NCBI RefSeq assembly: GCF_018917435.1
Contig: NZ_JAHLOQ010000013.1
Coordinates: 1-64,000 of the forward strand
Source of the DNA: Intestinibacter bartlettii
GTDB taxonomy: Bacteria; Bacillota; Clostridia; Peptostreptococcales; Peptostreptococcaceae
Direction: 5' to 3'
DNA: 64,000 bases
Positions 17,654 to 25,096 of this stretch are shown piece by piece (positions within the stretch are counted from its first letter, which is position 1; each line of letters opens with the position of its first letter). The position numbers and the translations under genes are program-made. A model generated the notes under the pieces. That model was given only the letters and a program-made list of their open reading frames with translations, was not told where the DNA came from and searched no databases.

Positions 17654-17971
17654 AAAAACCTCCTTTTAAGGTATTGTTTCAAATAAGATAATTGTTGCTT
17701 ATAATAATTGTAGTCAATTTACCTTTATTATGTTATAAACTATATACTTATTTTGACATTATAGCATGAAAACCTTTTGGACTGTAGGAAAATAAGGTTT
17801 GGGATATAGCAGCTTAAAAATAATTTATTTTTTATTTTCATAGTGCTATTATATAGATGTATATAGCATTTTCTAATTTAGATTTTGAGTAAATATGATT
17901 ATAAAATGTAAGGAACTATTATATTTTTAAATAATTAATACAAAATAATAATTGAGGAGGAGTATAATAAA
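17654..17971. other. Divergent intergenic region
   Basis: This 318-bp gap separates bceR-like (minus) from the esterase (plus). It holds a candidate stem AAACCTT/AAGGTTT (about 17769-17800) and direct ATATAGCA/TGCTAT elements near 17813-17870. I cannot assign promoters or operators with confidence. Confidence 0.4.
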
Positions 17972-18619
17972 ATGATTAATATTTTATGCTATGGTGATTC
18001 GAATACCTACGGATATAATCCCCTTAATGGAAAAAGATTTGGTATAAATGAAAGATGGACAGGAAGATTACAATCCATGCTAGGTAGAAACTATAAAATA
18101 ATAGAAGAAGGATTAAATGGAAGAACTACTGTACTAGATGATCCTTTAGATAAAAATAAAAATGGAGTAGAGTATTTTGATGTTGCATTAAATAGCAATT
18201 ATCCTGTAGATTTAGTAGTTATAATGTTAGGTAGTAATGACTTAAAGATAAGATTCAATATGCCTGTTATCGATATTGCATATGGTGCAGGAAAAATCGT
18301 AGATAAGGCAATTAATATAAGTAAATTAAAAAATAAAGAGCATAAACCATGCAAGGTTCTTTTAGTATCACCAATACATATAGGTAAAAATATAGAAAAA
18401 TCAATTTATTGTGAGTCATTTGGCGGGAATGTCGCTAGAGATAAAAGCTTACAGTTTTCTAAATACTATAAACAAGTTGCAAAAGATTATGGGGTATATT
18501 TTATGGATGCTGGATTTTATGTTAATCCAAGTCAAGAGGATTCACTCCATTTAGATAAAGAAGGGCATAGAATTTTGGCTTATGCTTTTAAAGATAAAAT
18601 AAAAGAGATTATGGAATAA
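17972..18619 (+). CDS. SGNH/GDSL-family esterase
   Basis: 215 residues without signal peptide, so probably cytoplasmic. Block I is CYGDSNTYGYNP (nucleophile Ser about residue 9), block II includes EEGLNGRTT (Gly), block III is MLGSNDLK (Asn), and block V is DSLHLDKEGH (Asp and His). The enzyme hydrolyses esters or acetyl groups; close relatives are annotated as arylesterases. The start ATG follows GAGGAGG with slightly long spacing. Monocistronic. Confidence 0.9.
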   Translation: MINILCYGDSNTYGYNPLNGKRFGINERWTGRLQSMLGRNYKIIEEGLNGRTTVLDDPLDKNKNGVEYFDVALNSNYPVDLVVIMLGSNDLKIRFNMPVIDIAYGAGKIVDKAINISKLKNKEHKPCKVLLVSPIHIGKNIEKSIYCESFGGNVARDKSLQFSKYYKQVAKDYGVYFMDAGFYVNPSQEDSLHLDKEGHRILAYAFKDKIKEIME

Positions 18620-18666
18620 TTTTTAGAAAAAAATAATATACTTTAGTATGCTTTAAACTTTTAAAA

Positions 18667-18712
18667 AGGGAACAGATAGGGAGCGGGACTGTCTTGTTTC
18701 CTTTCTTTTTTT
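18667..18712 (+). terminator. Probable intrinsic terminator
   Basis: GGGAACAGA and TCTTGTTTCC pair imperfectly, followed by TTTCTTTTTTTT. The rest of the 586-bp gap 18620-19205 is AT-rich, with no ORF seen. Confidence 0.6.
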
Positions 18713-19048
18713 TGAAATTCGAGTTTATATTAAAAAAAATTATGTATGAAAAATATAAGAAAAAGTTAATATTAAAATCAAATTTTAATTAAATTAAATA
18801 AAAAAGAAAATAAAAGAAAATTGTAAAATGAAAAATTAAAAAAAATTGAAAATATTAAAGGGGATTTAGTTAGAAAGTAGAATTCTTATAATAAGATTAT
18901 CTTCCTTAATATTTTCAATATACATTTCAATCTCAAATATTGATTAAAATTTAAATGTTTAACAATAAGTTATACTTTTAGATTTATTAAAATTTCTATA
19001 AAATCAGATTGAGTAAACTTACAAGGTCTGTATTTTAGAAAAAATTCC

Positions 19049-19078
19049 AGTTGGTGATATAACACCAACTATTTTTTT
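19049..19078 (+). terminator. Terminator hairpin without an upstream gene
   Basis: AGTTGGTG and CACCAACT form a perfect 8-bp stem followed by ATTTTTTT. It lies about 350 bp after the preceding terminator and 128 bp before the ADP-ribosylglycohydrolase gene. It may end a short leader or small RNA, or attenuate the downstream gene. Confidence 0.75.
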
Positions 19079-19205
19079 GCTTAAAATAAACTAATTGGGA
19101 AAATATAAGGTATTAGGTAAAAAATTTGGTCAAAAATGTATAAAAACGGTAAGTTTTTAGACTATAATATAGTATAAGAAGTTTATTTTAAAGGAGGCAT
19201 ATTTT

Positions 19206-20156
19206 ATGAATAAAGTGTCGTATCCAAGAAATAAGGTTTTAGGTGGGATTTGGGGATTAATAATAGGTGATGCAGTAGGAGTACCATATGAATTTACGCC
19301 TCAAGAGTATATTCCCAATATAGATAAAATAGATATGGTTGCTCCAAAATATTTTAGAAAAACATACATTGACGTTCCATTTGGTACATATTCAGATGAT
19401 AGTGCACAATTTTTATGTCTAATTGATAGCTACATAGAATGTGATGGTTTTGAAATTAATAATGCAGCAAAGAAGCTTTTATTATGGTTGTCGAATGGGT
19501 TATGGGCAGTTGATGGAGAAGTATTTGATGTTGGAAGACAGACATTAAAAGCACTAACTGAGTATGCTAGGGGAACAAGTCCAAGATATTCAGGGTTATG
19601 CGAACCAGAAGGAAAGGGAAATGGGGCTTTGATGAGAACATTGGCTTTAGCACTCCTTGAGGATGAAAGTGACGAAAAGTTAGTTATTGATTCACACGAA
19701 CAGGCAATGATAACTCACGGTAACATTTGTAATCATGTATGTTGTGCATTTTATAATTTAATTGCAAAATATATGCTTGAGGGAATAGAATTTGAAGAAG
19801 CATATTCTACAGCAGTAGATTCTTTAAGAAGAATATATAAAGATAAAAAAGTATATTTAGAAGAATTTGAAAATAATATTTTACCAGATGGAATTATAGA
19901 GGAAAGAGGGACAGGATATGTAATAGACTGTCTAAAAAGTACTTTTAAAATAATAAGAGAAAGTAGCTCATATGAAGAAGCTATAAAAAAAGCTATTGCT
20001 CTAGGTAATGATACCGATACAACAGCAGCAGTGGTAGGAGGACTTGCAGGAATTATATATGGATTTGATAAAATACCAAGTCGTTGGTATGATCAGATTA
20101 GAGGAAAAGAAAAAGTATTAGAATTAATAGATAGAATAAATTTTGAGAATATCTAG
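19206..20156 (+). CDS. ADP-ribosylglycohydrolase family protein
   Basis: 316 residues of the DraG/ARH family, which removes ADP-ribose from proteins or cleaves related O-acyl-ADP-ribose. The metal-binding motifs are visible: GDAVGVPYEF near the N-terminus, the YSDDSAQ site (about residue 66, usually TDDT, here S-D-D-S), and GNDTDTTAAVVGGLAG near the C-terminus. The start ATG follows AAAGGAGGC. It is monocistronic. Which target it de-modifies cannot be told. Confidence 0.93.
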   Translation: MNKVSYPRNKVLGGIWGLIIGDAVGVPYEFTPQEYIPNIDKIDMVAPKYFRKTYIDVPFGTYSDDSAQFLCLIDSYIECDGFEINNAAKKLLLWLSNGLWAVDGEVFDVGRQTLKALTEYARGTSPRYSGLCEPEGKGNGALMRTLALALLEDESDEKLVIDSHEQAMITHGNICNHVCCAFYNLIAKYMLEGIEFEEAYSTAVDSLRRIYKDKKVYLEEFENNILPDGIIEERGTGYVIDCLKSTFKIIRESSSYEEAIKKAIALGNDTDTTAAVVGGLAGIIYGFDKIPSRWYDQIRGKEKVLELIDRINFENI

Positions 20157-20178
20157 ATTTCAATCTAGGTATTTTTTT
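20149..20178 (+). terminator. Intrinsic terminator overlapping a stop codon
   Basis: ATCTAGATT and AATCTAGGT pair, followed by ATTTTTTT. The stem includes the TAG stop of the ADP-ribosylglycohydrolase. Confidence 0.85.
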
Positions 20179-20300
20179 GCCTAATTTTAAATAGATTAAT
20201 TTAACATCAATTTTTATATTAAAAAGGCTGTAGAAAAATATGTTTTATACAAATAGGCTCTGTTTTAAATGAATGTTGAAAATGATACAATATAATTAAC

Positions 20301-20350
20301 TTCGCAATTGTTATATATTGCGAAGCAAAAGGATAGGAGCATAGCTCCTA
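20301..20350 (+). other. Tandem hairpins upstream of the erm promoter
   Basis: CTTCGCAAT/TATTGCGAAG forms one stem, followed by TAGGAGC-ATA-GCTCCTA with TTTTTTATTTT, a good terminator. A TATAAT (20291-20296) lies just before them. This may end a very short transcript or protect erm from upstream read-through. Confidence 0.55.
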
Positions 20351-20406
20351 TTTTTTATTTTATCTATAAAGTATATTGTGATTTTGCTAGAAGTGAATCG
20401 GAGTGC

Positions 20407-20435
20407 TTTACAGTAAATATAGTTTATGGTATTAT
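20407..20435 (+). promoter_or_regulatory. Promoter of the erm-hflX locus
   Basis: TTTACA (20407-20412) and TATTAT (20430-20435) with exactly 17 bp between them, about 34 bp before the first leader ORF. Confidence 0.7.
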
Positions 20436-20468
20436 TAAATACATTAAAATATGAAAGGAGTTGTAGTT

Positions 20469-20540
20469 ATGAAAAATTTATATATAATGCTTAATAAATT
20501 AAAAAAAATATACATTACTCCTGGGTATATTATAAATTAG
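20469..20540 (+). CDS. Leader peptide 1 (23 aa, Lys-Leu-Lys motif)
   Basis: A 23-codon ORF: it begins MKNLYIMLNKLKKIY and ends with PGYIIN. AAAGGAG lies 8 nt upstream of its ATG. Residues 10-12 are Lys-Leu-Lys, matching the (+)x(+) pattern at which ribosomes stall with macrolides. An intrinsic terminator starts 20 bp after its stop codon, which is the layout of a transcription attenuator. GTATATTA (20525-20532) and TAATATAC (20553-20560) could form an alternative hairpin next to the terminator. Function is inferred. Confidence 0.65.
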   Translation: MKNLYIMLNKLKKIYITPGYIIN

Positions 20541-20560
20541 ATAGCATATGCTTAATATAC

Positions 20561-20601
20561 AAATCCCCTGGAATATCGACTTATATTCTAGGGGATTTTT
20601 T
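20561..20601 (+). terminator. Attenuator terminator in the erm leader
   Basis: AATCCCCTGGAATAT (20562-20576) pairs with ATATTCTAGGGGATT (20583-20597) with one mismatch and is followed by a T run. It lies between the erm promoter and erm, so read-through is needed for expression. Confidence 0.88.
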
Positions 20602-20603
20602 AT

Positions 20604-20752
20604 AATGTTATAGCTCTGCGCTATTTAATATTAATAGTTAACATAGAGAGTATAAATAATGAAAAAATTTAAAAATATCTTCGTTTGAAAATAACTACTT
20701 AATAAAGATGCAAAAATTATAAACAAATATTTAAAGCTTATTATATGAAAAA
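20604..20752 (+). pseudogene. Degenerate third attenuator copy and gene remnant
   Basis: Bases 20604-20628 (ATGTTATAGCTCTGCGCTATTT) closely resemble attenuator segment 3 before erm (ATGTCATAACTCCGTGCTATTT). After them a 9-codon ORF at 20659-20688 (MKKFKNIFV) ends in a stop, and further stops follow. This looks like what remains of another attenuator-plus-gene unit whose body has been lost. The short ORF also holds Lys-Phe-Lys, but has no good ribosome binding site. Confidence 0.5.
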
Positions 20753-20766
20753 TAGGAGGAAATAAA

Positions 20767-20811
20767 ATGATTATGAATGGTGGAATAGCGTCAATAAGAT
20801 TAAGAAGATAG
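20767..20811 (+). CDS. Leader peptide 2, macrolide-arrest type (MIMNGGIASIRLRR)
   Basis: A 14-residue ORF with a strong AGGAGG (20755-20760) upstream. It ends in Ile-Arg-Leu-Arg-Arg; Arg-x-Arg is the established arrest motif for macrolide-bound ribosomes, as in ErmD-type leaders. Its last codons and stop form segment 1 of the attenuator before erm. The peptide is identical, except for the last residue, to the leader before hflX. Confidence 0.85.
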   Translation: MIMNGGIASIRLRR

Positions 20812-20904
20812 CGCACGAGTTGTGGCTATCGTTAAACAAATTTAATATAATGTCATAACTCCGTGCTATTTAAAGAGTAAAAATAGTGAATTAAGGAGAT
20901 TATG
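20800..20904 (+). promoter_or_regulatory. Translational attenuator of erm
   Basis: Four segments are visible. Segment 1, GATAGC at 20807-20812 with TTAA before it, pairs with GCTATC at 20825-20830. Segment 2, GCACGAGTTGTGGC at 20813-20826, can instead pair with segment 3, GTCATAACTCCGTGC at 20852-20866 (one bulge). Segment 3 can also pair with segment 4, GGAGATTATG at 20895-20904 (one bulged A), which hides the ribosome binding site of erm. A ribosome stalled on Arg-Leu-Arg would mask segment 1, favour 2:3 and free the start. This is the classic erm logic. Confidence 0.85.
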
Positions 20905-20905
20905 A

Positions 20906-21679
20906 ATGAAAGCTAAAAGTAATAATTATAGAGGAAAAGTTGATATTAGTGTATCGCAAAATTTTATTACTAGTAAAAATACTATATATAAATTAATAAA
21001 AAAAACAAATATATCCAAAAATGATTTTGTTATTGAAATTGGACCAGGAAAAGGTCATATAACAGAAGCTTTATGTGAAAAAAGTTATTGGGTTACAGCT
21101 ATAGAACTAGATAGAAGTTTATATGGAAATTTAATAAATAAATTTAAAAGTAAAAATAATGTTACTCTTATTAATAAAGATTTTTTAAATTGGAAATTAC
21201 CTAAAAAAAGAGAATATAAGGTATTTTCTAATATTCCTTTTTATATAACAACAAAGATTATTAAGAAATTATTATTAGAAGAGTTAAATTCACCAACTGA
21301 TATGTGGCTAGTTATGGAGAAAGGTTCCGCAAAAAGATTTATGGGAATACCTAGAGAGAGTAAATTATCATTACTTTTAAAAACTAAATTTGATATTAAG
21401 ATAGTGCACTATTTTAATAGAGAAGACTTCCATCCCATGCCTAGTGTAGATTGCGTCTTAGTATATTTTAAAAGAAAATATAAATATGATATATCTAAAG
21501 ATGAATGGAATGAATATACAAGTTTTATATCTAAGTCTATTAATAACTTAAGAGATGTATTTACAAAAAATCAAATTCATGCAGTAATTAAATACCTAGG
21601 TATAAATCTTAATAATATTAGTGAAGTTTCTTATAATGATTGGATACAGTTATTTAGATATAAACAAAAGATAGATTAG
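20906..21679 (+). CDS. erm: 23S rRNA adenine N6-methyltransferase, Erm family
   Basis: 257 residues. Erm enzymes mono- or dimethylate A2058 of 23S rRNA and give resistance to macrolides, lincosamides and streptogramin B. The N-terminus has SQNFI (17-21), the SAM loop is EIGPGKG (44-50), the acidic ligand is in IELDR (about 66-70), and the catalytic motif is SNIPFY (108-113), all as in Erm and unlike KsgA. I cannot assign an Erm class. The start at 20906 follows AAGGAG with 7-nt spacing. Its GC content is as low as that of its neighbours, so recent transfer is not obvious. It is cotranscribed with the hflX unit: only 31 bp separate its stop from the next leader. Confidence 0.93.
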   Translation: MKAKSNNYRGKVDISVSQNFITSKNTIYKLIKKTNISKNDFVIEIGPGKGHITEALCEKSYWVTAIELDRSLYGNLINKFKSKNNVTLINKDFLNWKLPKKREYKVFSNIPFYITTKIIKKLLLEELNSPTDMWLVMEKGSAKRFMGIPRESKLSLLLKTKFDIKIVHYFNREDFHPMPSVDCVLVYFKRKYKYDISKDEWNEYTSFISKSINNLRDVFTKNQIHAVIKYLGINLNNISEVSYNDWIQLFRYKQKID

Positions 21680-21710
21680 TAATAGTAGATTTAAATTAGG
21701 AGGTGTTAAA

Positions 21711-21755
21711 ATGATTATGAATGGTGGAATAGCGTCAATAAGATTAAGAGGATAA
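21711..21755 (+). CDS. Leader peptide 3, macrolide-arrest type (MIMNGGIASIRLRG)
   Basis: Fourteen residues, differing from leader 2 only in the last one (Gly for Arg). The Arg-Leu-Arg motif is intact. AGGAGG lies 7 nt upstream. It precedes hflX as leader 2 precedes erm, and its end provides segment 1 of the second attenuator. Confidence 0.85.
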   Translation: MIMNGGIASIRLRG

Positions 21756-21850
21756 GTCACGGGTTGTGGCTATTATCTTAATTTAATAAAGAGTCATAAT
21801 CCCGTGATATTTAAAGTTAATATTTAAATATAAAATTACAGGAGATTATG
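21743..21850 (+). promoter_or_regulatory. Translational attenuator of hflX
   Basis: Segment 1 (ATTAA 21743-21747 and GATAA 21751-21755) pairs with TTATCTTAAT (21773-21782). Segment 2, TCACGGGTTGTGGCT (21757-21771), pairs with segment 3, AGTCATAATCCCGTGA (21792-21807), with one bulge. Segment 3 alternatively pairs with segment 4, GGAGATTATG (21841-21850), hiding the ribosome binding site. Compared with erm, segments 2 and 3 have changed together, so the pairing is kept. Confidence 0.85.
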
Positions 21851-21853
21851 AAG

Positions 21854-23098
21854 ATGATAAAAAAAGGAATAATTGTAGGAATTAATATAAATAATAAAAA
21901 TAATTTTGATGAATCTATGGAAGAATTAAAAAATTTATGCTTAGCTTGCAAAATAGAAACTGTTGGTCAAATTAAGCAGAATTCAAAGAAAGTTAACTCT
22001 ACTTTTTATATGGGTAGTGGGAAGATAGATGAATTAAAAAATTTAGTAGAAGAAAACAATGCAGATATAGTTATATTTAATAATGAATTATCAGCGTCAC
22101 AAGTTAAAAATATTGAAGAAGAAATAAATTGTAATGTCATAGATAGAACTGCGTTAATATTAGATATCTTTGCAAATAGAGCAAAAACAAGAGAATCTAA
22201 ATTACAAGTAGAGGTTGCGAAGCTCCAATATGAATTACCAAGATTAGTTGGTTCAAATGAAGATTTAGGTCGTCAAAGTGGTGGAGTAGGGACTAAAAAC
22301 AGAGGCGCAGGAGAAACAAAATTAGAATTAGACCGTAGAAGAATAGAAGATAAAATTGCTAATTTAAATAAAGAGCTTGAAGTATTAAAAAATCAAAGAG
22401 AAGTACAAAAAAGTAAAAGGAAAAAATCTAATATTCCTAATGTAGCTTTAGTAGGATATACAAATGCTGGTAAGTCATCTGTTATGAATGCTTTAGTAGA
22501 GAAGTTTATAAATGATGAAGATAAAAAAGTATTTGAAAAAAATATGCTATTTGCAACTTTAGAAACTTATGTTAGAAATATAAAATTAGATAATAATAAA
22601 TCTTTTTTATTATCAGATACAGTGGGATTTGTTGGGGATTTACCTCATAGTTTAGTAAAAGCTTTTAGGTCTACTCTAGAAGAAGTTTGTGATGCGGACT
22701 TATTACTTCATGTGATTGATATATCTAATCCTAATTATGAAAATCATATAAATGTAACAAATGAAACATTAAATCAAATAGGGGCGGATAATATTCCTGT
22801 GATTTATGTATATAATAAAGTTGATTTAATGGAATTAGATACATTCAATATAGAAGGGATGCTGGTTTCAGCTAAAAAATATATAGGTATAGAAGAATTA
22901 TTGGAATCTATATGTAAAAATATATTTATGGATTATATAAAATGTAAGGTTATGGTTCCTTATAAAGATGGTAAAATGACATCTTATATAATTGATAGTT
23001 CAACTGTTCTAGAAACTGAATATACTAATGAAGGAACTTTATTTAGTATAGAATGTAGTAAAGAGGATTATGTTAAATACCAGTCATATATAATCTAG
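21854..23098 (+). CDS. hflX: HflX-type ribosome-splitting GTPase
   Basis: 414 residues. N-terminal HflX domain (about 1-190) with the MGSGKIDEL region and the basic GGVGTKNRGAGETKLE loop; a coiled coil; then the GTPase with P-loop GYTNAGKSS, G3 DTVGF, and the GDLPHSLVKAFRSTLEE switch. HflX splits stalled 70S ribosomes; HflXr paralogues in Listeria and mycobacterial HflX give macrolide-lincosamide tolerance. The leader peptide in front strongly suggests an antibiotic-resistance HflX. Start 21854 has AGGAG at 9 nt; an ATG at 21848 is too close to it. hflX is often found elsewhere as a housekeeping gene, so a second copy is possible. Confidence 0.92.
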   Translation: MIKKGIIVGININNKNNFDESMEELKNLCLACKIETVGQIKQNSKKVNSTFYMGSGKIDELKNLVEENNADIVIFNNELSASQVKNIEEEINCNVIDRTALILDIFANRAKTRESKLQVEVAKLQYELPRLVGSNEDLGRQSGGVGTKNRGAGETKLELDRRRIEDKIANLNKELEVLKNQREVQKSKRKKSNIPNVALVGYTNAGKSSVMNALVEKFINDEDKKVFEKNMLFATLETYVRNIKLDNNKSFLLSDTVGFVGDLPHSLVKAFRSTLEEVCDADLLLHVIDISNPNYENHINVTNETLNQIGADNIPVIYVYNKVDLMELDTFNIEGMLVSAKKYIGIEELLESICKNIFMDYIKCKVMVPYKDGKMTSYIIDSSTVLETEYTNEGTLFSIECSKEDYVKYQSYII

Positions 23099-23133
23099 AG
23101 TGATTCTAGGTATCTATATAAACAATGCATAAA

Positions 23134-23197
23134 TGAAAGAGGATGTCGCATACCAATTGAAAATTGTTCATGTGATAGCCTCTTTTATATTTGATAA
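23134..23197 (+). terminator. Probable terminator after hflX
   Basis: AAAGAGG and CCTCTTT enclose further pairing (TGTCGCAT with ATGTGATA; AATT with AATT), followed by TATATTT. It ends the erm-hflX transcript. Confidence 0.6.
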
Positions 23198-23351
23198 GTA
23201 ATTAGAAATGATTTTATTGTATGTGTTTATTGCAACAATAAAGTAAATAACTACAAATGATGCTAAAGACATTAAAATAGGATAAATAAATACTTCCAAA
23301 ACCAATTAAGCTAGAGATAAATATACTTGTAAGAATGACTTTGTCTTTGTA
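23168..23351 (-). pseudogene. Remnant of a membrane-protein gene
   Basis: On the minus strand one frame gives YKDKVILTSIFISSLIGFGS and, after a one-base frame change, IYPILMSLASFVVIYFIVAI and an amphipathic end up to a TGA at 23168. Together they look like the C-terminal membrane segments of a decayed gene. No start or upstream part survives. The remainder of the gap 23099-23609 is AT-rich. Tentative. Confidence 0.35.
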
Positions 23352-23427
23352 CGACTACGATGGGGAAAATGTGTATTAAAGAAATAACAAAAATACTTTA
23401 AATGAAATGTGTAAATTAAGTTAATGC

Positions 23428-23518
23428 TATAATATAATAAAGTGAACAATATTAATCTAATACGAACTAAATTAAAGGTTGTATTCGTTTATTTATACAA
23501 CTTTTGATTTTTTAATGT
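23428..23518 (+). ncRNA. Possible short transcript with terminator
   Basis: TATAAT (23428-23433) is followed by a stem AAAGGTTGTAT / ATACAACTTTT (about 23474-23507) and GATTTTTT on the plus strand. No ORF is present, and both neighbouring live genes do not use this orientation here. It could be a small RNA; evidence is limited to promoter-like and terminator-like sequence. Confidence 0.35.
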
Positions 23519-23609
23519 TCAAAATTTATCTAATTTCAACACTGTGTTAAAACATAGCCTACAAATAAATCTACAACCTAAACATAAAGAGTATTAAATA
23601 AATTTATGC

Positions 23610-23996
23610 CTATTGGTTAAAGTTTTCATCCATAAGTTCATCACTTAATTTTAGTATTTTATGAGCAATTTTACTACGTTGTTTTCTTAAAATTATATTG
23701 TATAAAGGAAAGGCACTTACTATTCCTAATACACCAAAGATTCCAATAACTAATCCTTGTATAAACATAGTTTCTTTCCATTCTAATATACAGCATAGAC
23801 CAAATCCAAAAACTAAAGTACTAATTAAACCAATTGCAATAGATATTATAGTGGCCTTTTTAGTAACTAATTCATCTAGCTTACGTATTTCATCTAATTT
23901 ATTTTCCTTTTTAGGAAGATATTTTGAGCGAATTTCTTCTATTTCTTTTTGTTGTTTTGCAGAATAGCTATATACAAATTTTTCGTTTGTATTCAT
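23610..23996 (-). CDS. Small membrane protein of unknown function
   Basis: 128 residues. A charged N-terminus (YSAKQQKEIEEIRSKYLPKK) precedes two membrane helices (about 50-72 and 80-103) and a basic C-terminus. Similar short proteins are common in clostridia and are sometimes annotated as dihydropteridine reductase, which the sequence does not support. It lies 19 bp after the histidine kinase gene on the same strand, so it is probably in that operon. AAGGGGGC lies upstream of its start. Confidence 0.8.
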   Translation of the reverse strand: MNTNEKFVYSYSAKQQKEIEEIRSKYLPKKENKLDEIRKLDELVTKKATIISIAIGLISTLVFGFGLCCILEWKETMFIQGLVIGIFGVLGIVSAFPLYNIILRKQRSKIAHKILKLSDELMDENFNQ

Positions 23997-24015
23997 GTGT
24001 AGAGCCCCCTTTATA

Positions 24016-25095
24016 TTATATATTTTTAGTTTTATTTTCTTGAATATCTAATTTTACAGTAAACGTTGTTCCTTTACCCAATTCACTTTCTATATAAATC
24101 TGAGCATTTATAATATCTATAATTTTTTTTACAAGAGCTAATCCTAGTCCATTACCCTTTGTAGCATGAGAAGTATCACCTTGATAAAATTTTTCAAATA
24201 TATGCTTGCCTGTTTCACTACTCATTCCACAGCCGGTATCACTTACTGAAACAGTGATTAAATTTTCGTATTTTTTAGCTTTTATACTGACTGTTCCATT
24301 TTTTGGTGTAAATTTGAATGCATTGGAATATAGATTGTTCCATATGATTGATGTAAGCTCTTCATCAGCATTTAGCATAATATGTTCGTCTATATCAACT
24401 TCAATATTAATATTTTTTTCTTCCCATATACTTTCAAAGCACAATAAACACTCAGTAAGTTGATTGCTTAGATTATACTCATATGTTTCTAAAAAGATTT
24501 TTTGATTTTCTAATTTATTAAGCTTTAAAATATTAGTAATCAATTTAGAAAGATTTTGTGATGTTTCATATACTGACTTTGAATATTCTTTTCTTTCTAA
24601 ATCTGTAGTTTTTTCATTTTGCATTAAAGCAGCATAGTTTTGAATAATTGATAATGGTGTTTTAAGTTCATGAGAAACATTGGAGATAAAATCATTTCTA
24701 AGTGTTTCTATACCGGATAACTCTTCTGCCATTTCATTAAAATTATTAATTATAATATCTAATTCGTTTGTTTTTCCAAATGTATTAATAGGTTCAATAC
24801 GTACTTTGAAATCACCATTTGTTATTCTATGCGTTGCATCAAGTATTTGTTGGACTGGCTTTTCAACCAAAAACCTATAATAAGTATTATGTATTAAGGT
24901 AAAAATTAGGCTTAAGATTAATATATTTAAAAAGGTTGAAAATGCACTTTTAGTGATATTAAGTTCTTCTATATTTAATCCATTTAAAAATAGAAGTAGA
25001 CTGCATGTAATAACAAATGCAATCATAACAAAGAAAAATAGGTATTTTCTCAATGAAAAAAGAGAATTATGTACGTTAGTTTTATAATTTTTCAT
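24016..25095 (-). CDS. Sensor histidine kinase (HAMP-containing)
   Basis: 359 residues. Two membrane helices (about 15-36 and 45-66) with a very short loop, a HAMP domain (about 70-125), H-box SHELKTPLSI (His about 145), N-box region NNLYSNAFKFT, G1 DTGCGM and G2 GNGLGLALV. A typical EnvZ/PhoR-class kinase; the signal is unknown. Its ATG overlaps the region just after the response regulator stop (TAATATG), so the two were built to be translated together. The partner regulator is interrupted by a stop codon. Confidence 0.93.
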   Translation of the reverse strand: MKNYKTNVHNSLFSLRKYLFFFVMIAFVITCSLLLFLNGLNIEELNITKSAFSTFLNILILSLIFTLIHNTYYRFLVEKPVQQILDATHRITNGDFKVRIEPINTFGKTNELDIIINNFNEMAEELSGIETLRNDFISNVSHELKTPLSIIQNYAALMQNEKTTDLERKEYSKSVYETSQNLSKLITNILKLNKLENQKIFLETYEYNLSNQLTECLLCFESIWEEKNINIEVDIDEHIMLNADEELTSIIWNNLYSNAFKFTPKNGTVSIKAKKYENLITVSVSDTGCGMSSETGKHIFEKFYQGDTSHATKGNGLGLALVKKIIDIINAQIYIESELGKGTTFTVKLDIQENKTKNI

Positions 25096-25096
25096 A

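Noticed and set aside
20309-20456. TTG-started reading frame running through the hairpins before the erm promoter
   Set aside because: It would be translated across a strong terminator and has no convincing ribosome binding site, so I do not call a gene, though the open frame is notable.
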